From Clostridia bacterium (GTDB lineage: Bacteria; Bacillota; Clostridia; Lachnospirales; Lachnospiraceae), in NCBI GenBank assembly GCA_003249225.1, contig QKJQ01000026.1, positions 1-61,350 on the forward strand: a DNA stretch of 61,350 nt. The letters run 5' to 3'. The first letter of the stretch is position 1; each line of letters begins with the position of its first letter. The translations under genes and the position numbers were made by a program. Under the pieces are notes generated by a model that worked only from the letters and a program-made list of their open reading frames with translations, did not search any database and was not told the origin of the DNA. Of this stretch, positions 44,581 to 52,775 are shown piece by piece.

Positions 44581-45278
44581 ATCATAAGGATATACTGATT
44601 ATTGAAGACGATAAAGCAATTGTCAGAATTTTAGAGCTGGAGTTAAAATACGAGGGGTACTCTTTTGACATTGCTTATGATGGAAAAACCGGATTACAGC
44701 TTTTTTCCGGTGGCAATTATACCCTTGTTCTGCTGGATCTTATGCTTCCCGAAATCAGTGGTATGGAAGTCTGCAAAAAAATCCGGGAAAGCTCAAACAC
44801 AATTATTATCATGCTGACGGCGAGAAGAAATCTAACAGACAAAATAAGAGGTCTGGATCAGGGTGCTGATGATTATATAACCAAACCCTTTGAACGTGAA
44901 GAACTCTTTGCACGAATAAGATCCGGGTTACGCCGTGGTCAGTTCCAGGCTCAGATCCAGGATCTTCATATCTGTAATAATTTAAAAGTCAATACCTTAA
45001 CAAGAGAAGTGTCAAGAAATGATGTTTTTATTGAATTGACCAAAACAGAATATGACCTGCTCGAGTGTCTGATTCTGAACAAAGGAATCGTACTGACCAG
45101 AGATCAGATACTTGAACAGGTCTGGGGATATGATTTTCAGGGTGACACGAATATCCTGGATGTTTATATACGTTATCTTCGCAATAAAATTGATTCTCCC
45201 TTTGATGAAAAACTAATCAAAACCGTTCGAGGTGTCGGTTACACCTTGAAGGAGCAGGCACATGAAGCATCGAATTAA
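44577..45278 (+). CDS. OmpR-family response regulator
   Basis: Regulator of 233 aa with receiver (IIEDDK, VLLDLMLPEISG, KPFEREELFARI) and winged helix (ILDVYIRYLRNKID, TVRGVGYTL). Overlaps both neighbours (4 bp with LspA-like, 17 bp with the kinase), so the three are co-translated. Confidence 0.93.
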   Translation: MNHKDILIIEDDKAIVRILELELKYEGYSFDIAYDGKTGLQLFSGGNYTLVLLDLMLPEISGMEVCKKIRESSNTIIIMLTARRNLTDKIRGLDQGADDYITKPFEREELFARIRSGLRRGQFQAQIQDLHICNNLKVNTLTREVSRNDVFIELTKTEYDLLECLILNKGIVLTRDQILEQVWGYDFQGDTNILDVYIRYLRNKIDSPFDEKLIKTVRGVGYTLKEQAHEASN

Positions 45279-46623
45279 GATAAAACGGATTTCTTACCGG
45301 CTTGCATTTATGTATGCCTGTATCTTTTCCATTGCCCTGCTCTCTGTTAATACAGCTACCTATATCAGTGTATCCATCTACATCAATCAGACAGCGGCCA
45401 AACAAATAGAAATGATAAACGCTGCCATACGCAGCGAGCTTCGTACCAAAAATGATCTTGATGAGATTGACCTTGAGAGCATTTCACAGACAGCCGAAAA
45501 TATCGGTTCAAGAATTCTGGTTAATGATGTAACGGTTTATAATACCTTTGAAGAATTTAATCAGGTATTACCTGAAGTAACAACAGGCACAGCGAAATAT
45601 CTGACAGAAGATGCTATGAAAATAATATATCTCAATGAAGTAATAAGAATTGATGGTGTTGGCACGGTACAAATACAGAATATGAAGGCTATGGATAACG
45701 AGCAGGCTTACCTTCATATGCTTTTAAATATTATGGCAATTGTTGACTTTTTTATTCTGATACTATCAATAGGATTAGGAATCTTTATCAGCAAAAAAGC
45801 ATTAAAGCCAATTGATCAGATAACAAAACAGGCCAAAATGATCCATGTCAATAATCTGTCGGGACGGATCAACATTGCAGGTCCGGAGGATGAATTAAAA
45901 AGACTTGCAGATACCTTTAATGAAATGCTTGAGAATATTCAATATTCCTATGAACGCCAGAATCAGTTCACATTAGATGCTTCCCATGAACTGGCAACCC
46001 CTTTGGCCGTAATCAAAGGGTATATTGAACTTATCGACAGCTGGGGAAAAGAACAGCCTGATGTACTTGAGGAAGGGATTCAATCCATCAAAAGAGAATC
46101 AAGGAATATGTCCGGTCTTTTAGATACTTTGCTCTATCTGTCTCAAAACGAAACTGATCAGATTACACTTGATTATCAGACATTCATCCTCCAGGATCTG
46201 ATCAGTGAAGTAGTTACGGAAACCCGAATGCTGACACAGATTCATTCAATCGAACAGATCACATCTTCGGATATCTCTCTTCGGGCTGATCGAAATCTGA
46301 TTAAGCAAATGCTTCGCGCGCTAATTGATAACTGTATAAAGTACACGCCTGCCAAAGGAACCATTTCATTAGGGTATACCTATACAAAAACCCAGATAAT
46401 AATAAATGTTCAAGACACCGGTATCGGCATCCCAGAGGATGAACTTCCGCATATTTTTGACCGTTTCTTTCGTGTTGATAAAGCAAGATCCCGATCGGAA
46501 GGCGGCTTTGGACTCGGGTTATCCATTGTCCAGCTAATTGTACGAAGTCATAATGGAACAATTACAGCATCAAGTCAGATAAATTCAGGTACCGTAATGA
46601 CAGTCCGTCTTCCCAGATTGTAA
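45262..46623 (+). CDS. Sensor histidine kinase
   Basis: Kinase of 453 aa: helix (about 12-36), sensor to about 150, second helix (155-178), HAMP (about 180-232), HisKA DASHELATPLAVIKGYIEL with the phospho-acceptor His, and HATPase NCIKYTP, DTGIGIP, GGFGLGLSIV. Start has AAGGAG 6 nt upstream in the end of the response regulator gene. Last gene of its operon, with a terminator hairpin overlapping the stop. Confidence 0.93.
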   Translation: MKHRIKIKRISYRLAFMYACIFSIALLSVNTATYISVSIYINQTAAKQIEMINAAIRSELRTKNDLDEIDLESISQTAENIGSRILVNDVTVYNTFEEFNQVLPEVTTGTAKYLTEDAMKIIYLNEVIRIDGVGTVQIQNMKAMDNEQAYLHMLLNIMAIVDFFILILSIGLGIFISKKALKPIDQITKQAKMIHVNNLSGRINIAGPEDELKRLADTFNEMLENIQYSYERQNQFTLDASHELATPLAVIKGYIELIDSWGKEQPDVLEEGIQSIKRESRNMSGLLDTLLYLSQNETDQITLDYQTFILQDLISEVVTETRMLTQIHSIEQITSSDISLRADRNLIKQMLRALIDNCIKYTPAKGTISLGYTYTKTQIIINVQDTGIGIPEDELPHIFDRFFRVDKARSRSEGGFGLGLSIVQLIVRSHNGTITASSQINSGTVMTVRLPRL

Positions 46624-46650
46624 TCTTTGGGAATACGGACTGTTTATTTG
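46601..46650 (+). terminator. Terminator overlapping kinase stop
   Basis: CAGTCCGT-c-TTCCCA pairs with TGGGAA-t-ACGGACTG (46601-46642), followed by TTTATTTG. The left arm is the last coding bases of the kinase. Confidence 0.85.
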
Positions 46651-46689
46651 CTATCCGCACTGACCTTATTTCTTCTATGATAAAATAAC

Positions 46690-46818
46690 ATAGAAGTTAT
46701 TTTATATGGAATCGCTTCAATGAAAAAAGATATGATTTCTGATTTTAAAAGCTTAACAGAGCTGGCAGACAGCAGAATGTATGAAGATAAGAAAAACCAT
46801 AGTGCAAAGAAACATTAA
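46690..46818 (+). pseudogene. GGDEF-domain C-terminal remnant
   Basis: In-frame reading gives YGIASMKKDM, then DFKSLTELADSRMYEDKKN and stop at 46818. This is the typical end of a GGDEF domain (YGIA strand, ADxRMYEDKK helix). The rest of the gene is absent; a 32-residue ORF starts at 46720 but has no RBS. Confidence 0.6.
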
Positions 46819-46943
46819 TCTATACGGAATCTCTTTTTCTTCCTGCAAACTGTAATAAAACGACAAGAAGAATTCCCCCCTGATACTCCGGGTACACTAT
46901 CAGCAAGTGCCATACAAATTCCATTAATAAACTGTCGAATCAT
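46815..46943 (-). pseudogene. DUF368 (PopT-like) N-terminal remnant
   Basis: ORF of 42 aa beginning MIRQFINGICMALADSVPGV followed by SGG, which is the signature start of DUF368 membrane proteins, then unrelated residues and a stop. GAAGAG lies upstream of the ATG. It starts 12 bp after the stop of the GT4 gene, so the ancestral operon probably ended with a full DUF368 gene. DUF368 proteins are known polyprenyl-phosphate transporters. The break point abuts the GGDEF remnant. Confidence 0.6.
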
Positions 46944-46955
46944 TCGTCTCTTCCT

Positions 46956-47987
46956 CTACAATGTATTTTCACTGCGTACTCTATTCTCGGATATAATTTC
47001 CCTGTAATAGTCATTCAATTGCTGCCCTACCTTATTTAATGATCTCTTGTCCAATACGCGGTATCCTTCTTCCACTACGGATGGATACTTATATTCCAGT
47101 ATATTGACACTCTGCTCTACAAATGATATGAAATCACCCGCTTTATATACCTGTTTCCCTTTTTCAAGCCAATCTGAATAGACTGGTATATCACGCAGCA
47201 ATACCGGTATTTTCATGGCAAGTGCCTCGAGCACAACAATTCCCTCTGTTTCTTCCTTTGATGGAAAAAGGAATAAATCGCAGCTCCCATAAGCTTCACG
47301 TAAAATTTCTTTCGTTACATATCCTGCAAACCTAAGATTCGGCACTTTTGTCTTTACCGCTTTTCTTATTCTTCCAGGTACTGTATATAAATTAGTTTCT
47401 CCAAACCAGATGAACTTATACTGTGGCAGATACTCTGCAAGCTTCACAAAATCTTCAATACCCTTCCTGTCGATGATCAACCCCGCAGACATTATGATTT
47501 TATCATCTTTTCCATATCCAAATTTTTCTCGAAAATGATTTCTGTCTACTAAATCTGTATTATAATAATCAAGATCAATACCGTTTGAAATCACTTCAAT
47601 TCGTTTTTTGATACCATACCCAAGCAGCAATTGCTTCGCATATTCTGTCGGCGTAATAATTGCATCTGCACTGTTGTAGCACACTTTGATCCATTTTCCG
47701 AACAACCCATCAAATAGATTTGAACCAAGAAAGGAATTCTTGAAATCTTCTTTTGTAGAATGCGCATGATAGATCACCGGAATTCCTTTTCTCTTTGCCA
47801 GCTTCGCCATCCATAAAGATTTCGGAAAAACCGTATTGATATGTAGGATATCCGCTTCTGCAAGACACGTTACAATGATTATTCCTTTCTTACCCGCTGC
47901 TTCCCTTTGATGATATAATGCTCGTCCTACACCACTTTTTTCAATTAACTTCTGCATACCAGAATATAAATAAACATTCAATTTCAT
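46956..47987 (-). CDS. GT4 glycosyltransferase
   Basis: Glycosyltransferase of 343 aa, GT-B fold. N-terminal GVGRALYHQ, middle VISNGIDLDYY, and C-terminal FLFPSKEETEGIVVLEALAMKIPVLL, the GT4 donor-binding motif. Probably membrane-peripheral. With the other GT4 and VTT genes it may add a second sugar to a membrane glycolipid (LafB-like role), which is inference. RBS AAGGAG 3-4 nt upstream; 8 bp after the VTT gene. Confidence 0.85.
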   Translation of the reverse strand: MKLNVYLYSGMQKLIEKSGVGRALYHQREAAGKKGIIIVTCLAEADILHINTVFPKSLWMAKLAKRKGIPVIYHAHSTKEDFKNSFLGSNLFDGLFGKWIKVCYNSADAIITPTEYAKQLLLGYGIKKRIEVISNGIDLDYYNTDLVDRNHFREKFGYGKDDKIIMSAGLIIDRKGIEDFVKLAEYLPQYKFIWFGETNLYTVPGRIRKAVKTKVPNLRFAGYVTKEILREAYGSCDLFLFPSKEETEGIVVLEALAMKIPVLLRDIPVYSDWLEKGKQVYKAGDFISFVEQSVNILEYKYPSVVEEGYRVLDKRSLNKVGQQLNDYYREIISENRVRSENTL

Positions 47988-47995
47988 ATCTCCTT

Positions 47996-48598
47996 TTAAG
48001 CTGCCAGTCCAAGCACAAACTGAAAAATAGTTTTTAATCCCATACTATACAAAAAAATGGCTGCTGGTTTTCCAAGTAAAATAATAATCGTAAATTTTTT
48101 TATTGGCATCTTGCTTATTCCCGCGAGATAGCAGAGAAAATCATCCGGTGCTACCGGAAGAAAAATCAACAGGGCAAAAATTTTTTCAAACTGATTTTCT
48201 TTCAGCAAATATTTACTGTATTTTTCATAAAATCTGCTGCCGATTGTCTCTTTGACAAATTGCTGTCCAAAATGCCTTGCAAGCAGAAAAGCCCATATTG
48301 AGCCAATGCAAATACCTATATAATTAAAGAAAAATCCTGTAACCGGTCCCCAGAATAAGACTCCATAAACACAGCCTACTGCGCCCGGCAGAATCGGGAA
48401 TACCACTTGTAAAGCCTGAATCAGAACAAATAAGACCGGTGCAAATATACCGCAGCGTTCCAGAAAGCCTCTCATCTTTTCCTGATCGGTAAAAATGCCG
48501 TTTTTATAAGCAATGAAAGTAAATATTACAAGAAAAACCGTACCTGAGATAAGAAGGAATTTCTTATGTTTATCAAGCAATTGAATGAATCTCTCCAT
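47996..48598 (-). CDS. VTT/TVP38-family membrane protein
   Basis: Membrane protein of 200 aa, five or six helices, of the TVP38/TMEM64 (SNARE-associated, DedA-superfamily) group: GAVGCVYGVLFWGPVTGFFF, re-entrant region and FLPVAPDDFLCYLAGISKM. Members of the wider DedA/VTT group transport lipids such as polyprenyl phosphates or scramble phospholipids. ATG 48598 is preferred to the upstream GTG (48607) for spacing to AAGGG. Overlaps the upstream GT4 gene. Paralogue of the gene at 56285. Confidence 0.85.
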   Translation of the reverse strand: MERFIQLLDKHKKFLLISGTVFLVIFTFIAYKNGIFTDQEKMRGFLERCGIFAPVLFVLIQALQVVFPILPGAVGCVYGVLFWGPVTGFFFNYIGICIGSIWAFLLARHFGQQFVKETIGSRFYEKYSKYLLKENQFEKIFALLIFLPVAPDDFLCYLAGISKMPIKKFTIIILLGKPAAIFLYSMGLKTIFQFVLGLAA

Positions 48599-49769
48599 AC
48601 GTTTCACATCCCTTTTTTCTTATCTCATCCCGAACTAATACTTGATATATTTTCTCAATATTTTGTCCAAACTCTTCTCTTGAGACAATGCTTGTATTTT
48701 TCTCTATGTTTCGTGCCATGACACTTTTTTGTTCTTTATGAAACAGCAAATCATAATACTGTATAAACTCCTGTTCGTTTTCATAAGAATACCCATTCGT
48801 TCCTTCATTCAGAATATCTTTTTGACAATCATCATGACGTACCAATAATGGTTTTCCTGCGGCAAGTGCTTCAGAATAAGTCAATCCCTGTGTTTCACTA
48901 GTGGAAGCACAAACAAAAACGTCCGCTAATGCATAGATATTTTCTATTATGCTCCAGTGTACCGCTCCTGTAAAAATGATATAATTCCCTAAATCATTTT
49001 CTTTAACATAAGCCTCTAACTCTTCTCGTTCCGGCCCATCTCCTGCAATCAGCATTCTTACAAGCGGATCTTCTCTAACAATTGACCGTACAATCCTTAA
49101 AAGTTCCATTACATTCTTTTCTTTTGACAGCCTACCTACACTGAGCAGGATATGGTGTTCTTGTTCTAATTGATATTGTTTCCTAAATTCCTGTATTACC
49201 TCTTCCTTCGTACTTTGAAATTTTGACACCGATATGCCTGTCGGCTGTATGATAATATCTCTTTTCACTCCATAATCCAGTAACAAGTTTCTCACTTTTT
49301 GTGTTGGTACAACCACCTCATCAGCATAATTGCAACAGATCCTGCTGAGGCTTCTTACCATCCCTTTCAGCTTTGCGCTTCCCGGTACCTTCAGATAATG
49401 TGTGTAATCTTCATAGATGGTGTGATAAGTATGCACAAGAGGTATATCAAGTTTACCTGCTGCTTTTCTTCCGATATATCCAACCGAAAACTCTGTCTGT
49501 GTATGAATTACATCCAGATGCAGGCATTCAATTAAGCGAAACCATCTATGAAACGACTGACATCCCACCCGTCTTTCTTTTAACAGAATAAACGGTATGC
49601 TTTTCATTCGGAACACATTTGTCTCTGCCTCTTTCATATCTTTATTACTTACGGTAAATATAAAGACATTGTTCCCTCTTCTTTCTAATTCTTCTTTTAG
49701 CTGATAGACTGAATTCGCTACTCCATTTATCTCAGGATAATAAGTATCAGTAAAAATGCCAACGTTCAT
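48573..49769 (-). CDS. GT4 glycosyltransferase, diacylglycerol glucosyltransferase-like
   Basis: Protein of 398 aa. N-terminus MNVGIFTDTYYPEINGVANS and the region HTYHTIYEDYTHY are characteristic of 1,2-diacylglycerol 3-glucosyl/galactosyltransferases (alMGS type); the C-terminal motif is FVCASTSETQGLTYSEALAAG. It would make a monoglycosyl diacylglycerol in the membrane. First gene of a three-gene minus-strand operon, expressed from a promoter with 11-bp direct repeats (49816-49853). Confidence 0.85.
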   Translation of the reverse strand: MNVGIFTDTYYPEINGVANSVYQLKEELERRGNNVFIFTVSNKDMKEAETNVFRMKSIPFILLKERRVGCQSFHRWFRLIECLHLDVIHTQTEFSVGYIGRKAAGKLDIPLVHTYHTIYEDYTHYLKVPGSAKLKGMVRSLSRICCNYADEVVVPTQKVRNLLLDYGVKRDIIIQPTGISVSKFQSTKEEVIQEFRKQYQLEQEHHILLSVGRLSKEKNVMELLRIVRSIVREDPLVRMLIAGDGPEREELEAYVKENDLGNYIIFTGAVHWSIIENIYALADVFVCASTSETQGLTYSEALAAGKPLLVRHDDCQKDILNEGTNGYSYENEQEFIQYYDLLFHKEQKSVMARNIEKNTSIVSREEFGQNIEKIYQVLVRDEIRKKGCETYGEIHSIA

Positions 49770-49800
49770 TTAAACACCTCTTTTCACTCTGCTGCACATA

Positions 49801-49853
49801 CTATACTATAGGCTGCTAAACATTTATAAGGTATTTTCTAAACATTTTCTAAA
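49801..49853 (-). promoter_or_regulatory. Response-regulator repeats and -10 of GT operon
   Basis: Minus-strand repeats TTTAGAAAATG (49843-49853) and TTTAGAAAATA (49832-49842) are exactly 11 bp apart; a third TTTAGCAG starts 22 bp further (its first base is 49820), followed after 2 bp by TATAGT (49805-49810). The same layout occurs before the PAP2 operon. Confidence 0.75.
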
Positions 49854-49898
49854 CAAAAAATGCCGTAAGCAATTCCTGTTCCGGAATCATTTACAGCA
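49854..49898 (-). terminator. Terminator after response regulator gene
   Basis: On the minus strand TGCTGTAAatgATTCCG pairs with GGAATTgcTTACGGCA, then TTTTTTG. It closes the PAP2-kinase-regulator operon just before the GT operon promoter. Confidence 0.85.
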
Positions 49899-49923
49899 CC
49901 TTTCTTCACGTTTAATAAATTCT

Positions 49924-50631
49924 TTACATGTTCAGACGGTATCCGGCTCCCCAAATGGTTTCTATAATCTGAGGATCTTTGGGATCTTCTTCAATTTTCT
50001 CTCTGATTCGGTTCACGTGAACGGTTACGGTAGCACTGTCCCCTACATAATCATAACCCCATATTTTCTCGAATAAGGCTTCCTTTGAAAACACAATATT
50101 GGGATTCATAGCAAGAAATTTCAAAAGCTCGAACTCACGATGAGGAAATTTTATTTCTTCCTGTCCTTTTAACACCTTCCAGCTTTTTGTCTGAATATGA
50201 ACATTACCAATGGTAATTGTCTGCTCTGCTCCAGCTTCCTCTATCGTATCGCACCCTCTATGTGTCAGGCGTTCATATCGTTTCAGGTGACACTGTACTC
50301 TTGCAATCAGCTCAGCCGGATCAAACGGCTTTGCAATATAATCATCAGCCCCAAGTCCTAATCCTCTGATTTTGTCAATCGTTTCTGTCTTTGCTGTTAC
50401 CATAAGTATCGGTATATCAATCTGGCTTCTTATTTCTCTGCATATTGCATATCCGTCTATACCCGGCAGCATCAAATCAAGGATCAACAAGTCAAACTCT
50501 TCGCTGGTAAGAAGCGATAATGCATTCCTTCCATCCTTTTTCACCACGACTTCAAAGCCACTGACTTCCAGATAATCTCGCTCAATTAAAGCTATTTCAT
50601 CGTCATCTTCTATGATCAATATTTTTGGCAT
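49924..50631 (-). CDS. OmpR-family response regulator
   Basis: Regulator of 235 aa with receiver (IIEDDDE, LLILDLMLPGIDG, AKPFDPAELIARV) and winged-helix domain (SATVTVHVNRIREKIE, TIWGAGYRL). RBS AAAGGAG. Last gene of an operon with PAP2 and kinase genes. The repeats at 49816-49853 and 52693-52730, in front of this operon and the neighbouring GT operon, fit the binding pattern of this family. Confidence 0.93.
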   Translation of the reverse strand: MPKILIIEDDDEIALIERDYLEVSGFEVVVKKDGRNALSLLTSEEFDLLILDLMLPGIDGYAICREIRSQIDIPILMVTAKTETIDKIRGLGLGADDYIAKPFDPAELIARVQCHLKRYERLTHRGCDTIEEAGAEQTITIGNVHIQTKSWKVLKGQEEIKFPHREFELLKFLAMNPNIVFSKEALFEKIWGYDYVGDSATVTVHVNRIREKIEEDPKDPQIIETIWGAGYRLNM

Positions 50632-50655
50632 TCCTTATCTCCTTTGTTACGTCCA

Positions 50656-52080
50656 CTACGCTAATGGAATCTCTATCTCAACACAAAAACCTTGCCTTAC
50701 TTTTGCTGTAATTGTTCCCTTTTGTTCCTCGATTATATATTTGCACACATACAATCCCAGTCCGCTGCCTTCGTTTTTACTGTTTCTGGACTCATCACCT
50801 CTATAGAATTGATCAAATACATACGGCAGTTTTTCTTCTTCCATTCCAATTCCATTATCCTTAAACTCTACCCTTATTGTTTTCTCAGTTTTTATCATCT
50901 GAATATGTAGTTTCAATTCGGCAGCATCTGCGTATTTTATACTATTTTCAATCAGATTATCGAAAACACGTTTCATCTGTTCCACATCTATATTTACCGG
51001 ATACTCCGTTTTTTCAAACTCGAGAATCATTCTGTAAGCACCAGTTTGTTCTTCTTCCTGTTTGCCATCTGCGTACTTTTTCAGCCAGATTCCAAAATCA
51101 ACCTTCTGAATAAAAAATGGCATATTCCCTGTTTCCAGCTTCGAGAAAAAAAACAGCTTTTGAAGAAGTACTTCCATATCACATGCTTTCTGATAAGAAA
51201 TCGAAAGATACTGCTTCTGTTTTTCCGGTGTTGAAGCAACGCCATCCATGATTCCTTTAATAAAAGCTTTTACAGAAGTAAGCGGTGTACGAAGATCATG
51301 CGATATCCCTGTTATCATCTCTGTCCTTGCTTTTTCGTACCTTTCCGATTGTTCAATCCCTTTTTTCAGACTGTACTGCATCTGATTAAATGTCTGGCAT
51401 ACTTCTTCGAACTCATCTTTCTGGTCATAGAAAATTGGTTCTTCAAAATTCCCGTTCTTAATCCTTATTGCAGCATTGTTCAGCTCGTCAACAGGCATCA
51501 TAATTCTCTTAATCATCATTCTGGTAAAAATCTGACTGCAAAAAAACAAACCGGCAATAACAATAATTCCTGCTATTATAAAGACAATAATGAACATTTC
51601 GAACATCCCTCTGTCCATTCCTAAAAATGTCAGATCCAGCGGACAATAGGCTGCATAAACATAGTAATCTATGGAATTTACATTCACCAGGCATTTCATA
51701 ATTGTAACTTTTTCCATGCTGTAAAGCTTTATCTGCTCACCGGATATACTCGTTTTTTCCAGTTCTTCTATGCATTCTCTCTCACTGTGTCTAATATTTG
51801 AGTATTGCTCCGTTAAATCAGTGTTCGTTACATAAAGTTCAAAGTTGTACGATTCAAGATTTCTGCTTACTTCATCCCAGCTAACAGGATTTTGCTGTTC
51901 TTCCTTTAATAAAGACATAACAGCATAGGTGTCATCAGATAACTCTGCGTTTTGTTCAATCACATTCATGAACTCGTCCTTAAATAACGATATGCTTAAA
52001 CTTCCAATTCCAAACAGTATCAACAACGAGATCAATACCATTGCTGCGTTGGAAATGAATATTTTCTTCTTCATTGTCAT
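50656..52080 (-). CDS. Sensor histidine kinase
   Basis: Kinase of 474 aa: helix (about 7-30), sensor to about 155, second helix (about 157-185), HAMP, HisKA GISHDLRTPLTSVKAFIKG, HATPase NSIKYAD, DNGIGM, EGSGLGLYV. Starts 3 bp after the PAP2 stop and ends 24 bp before the regulator, so one transcript. Confidence 0.93.
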   Translation of the reverse strand: MTMKKKIFISNAAMVLISLLILFGIGSLSISLFKDEFMNVIEQNAELSDDTYAVMSLLKEEQQNPVSWDEVSRNLESYNFELYVTNTDLTEQYSNIRHSERECIEELEKTSISGEQIKLYSMEKVTIMKCLVNVNSIDYYVYAAYCPLDLTFLGMDRGMFEMFIIVFIIAGIIVIAGLFFCSQIFTRMMIKRIMMPVDELNNAAIRIKNGNFEEPIFYDQKDEFEEVCQTFNQMQYSLKKGIEQSERYEKARTEMITGISHDLRTPLTSVKAFIKGIMDGVASTPEKQKQYLSISYQKACDMEVLLQKLFFFSKLETGNMPFFIQKVDFGIWLKKYADGKQEEEQTGAYRMILEFEKTEYPVNIDVEQMKRVFDNLIENSIKYADAAELKLHIQMIKTEKTIRVEFKDNGIGMEEEKLPYVFDQFYRGDESRNSKNEGSGLGLYVCKYIIEEQKGTITAKVRQGFCVEIEIPLA

Positions 52081-52083
52081 AAA

Positions 52084-52647
52084 TCAGATTCTCCTCTGCG
52101 CTCTAATTCGTTTCAATTCAATGTACACATTTCCAAGCACCCATACAACGATTGCAATACCACTTCCAATAAGGACGCCGCCGATTACATCCGTTGGATA
52201 ATGTACCCCTACATATAACCGCGAAAAACCAATCAAGGCTGCAAGCAGCAAAGCAGGTACTCCGTACTTCTTTGGCAGACCGCAAAACAAAACCATCGCT
52301 GAGGCAAAAGAACTCCCGGTATGACCGGATGGAAAAGAGTAATCATTCAAAGTGCCGATTAGTGAAGTAAGTCCCTGTACCACTTCATAGGGCCTGACCC
52401 GTGCAATCAGATTTTTAAGTATTACATTATCTATTATTGCGGCCAGAATAAGCGCTATCAATGACAGGATTCCTACTTTTTTAAATCGCTTTGAGAACAT
52501 AAGAAGCAGTGATGCAAAAATCCATATTGCTCCATCATTTCCCAGATCCGTTACGAATATAAAAAAAGCAGTAAGGACCCTGTTCCTTAAAACCTCCTGA
52601 ATCCATAGTAAAAATCCGCTATCCAACTGCATTAATTGCTGTAACAT
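52084..52647 (-). CDS. PAP2-family membrane phosphatase (undecaprenyl-PP phosphatase-like)
   Basis: Membrane phosphatase of 187 aa, about five helices. All three active-site motifs are complete: KNLIARVRP, PSGHT and SRLYVGVHYPTD. Members dephosphorylate undecaprenyl pyrophosphate or phosphatidic-type lipids. I start at ATG 52647: the upstream ATG (52654-52656) directly abuts the AAGGAG, giving no spacing. First gene of a TCS-linked operon controlled by the 52693-52730 repeats. Confidence 0.88.
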   Translation of the reverse strand: MLQQLMQLDSGFLLWIQEVLRNRVLTAFFIFVTDLGNDGAIWIFASLLLMFSKRFKKVGILSLIALILAAIIDNVILKNLIARVRPYEVVQGLTSLIGTLNDYSFPSGHTGSSFASAMVLFCGLPKKYGVPALLLAALIGFSRLYVGVHYPTDVIGGVLIGSGIAIVVWVLGNVYIELKRIRAQRRI

Positions 52648-52675
52648 AAAAATCATCTCCTTCTTAGTTAAGCTG

Positions 52676-52730
52676 TATCATAATACGGACTGCTAAATAA
52701 GGAGATGATTTTTTCTAAACTTTTTCTAAA
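52676..52730 (-). promoter_or_regulatory. Response-regulator repeats and -10 of PAP2 operon
   Basis: Minus-strand repeats TTTAGAAAAAG (52720-52730) and TTTAGAAAAAA (52709-52719), 11 bp apart; TTTAGCAG begins 22 bp further at 52697, and TATTAT/TATGAT follows within 4-7 bp. Layout identical to 49801-49853. Confidence 0.75.
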
Positions 52731-52775
52731 TTTTCATTTGTATCCTGATAAACATATCATTATAACAAGATCTCG

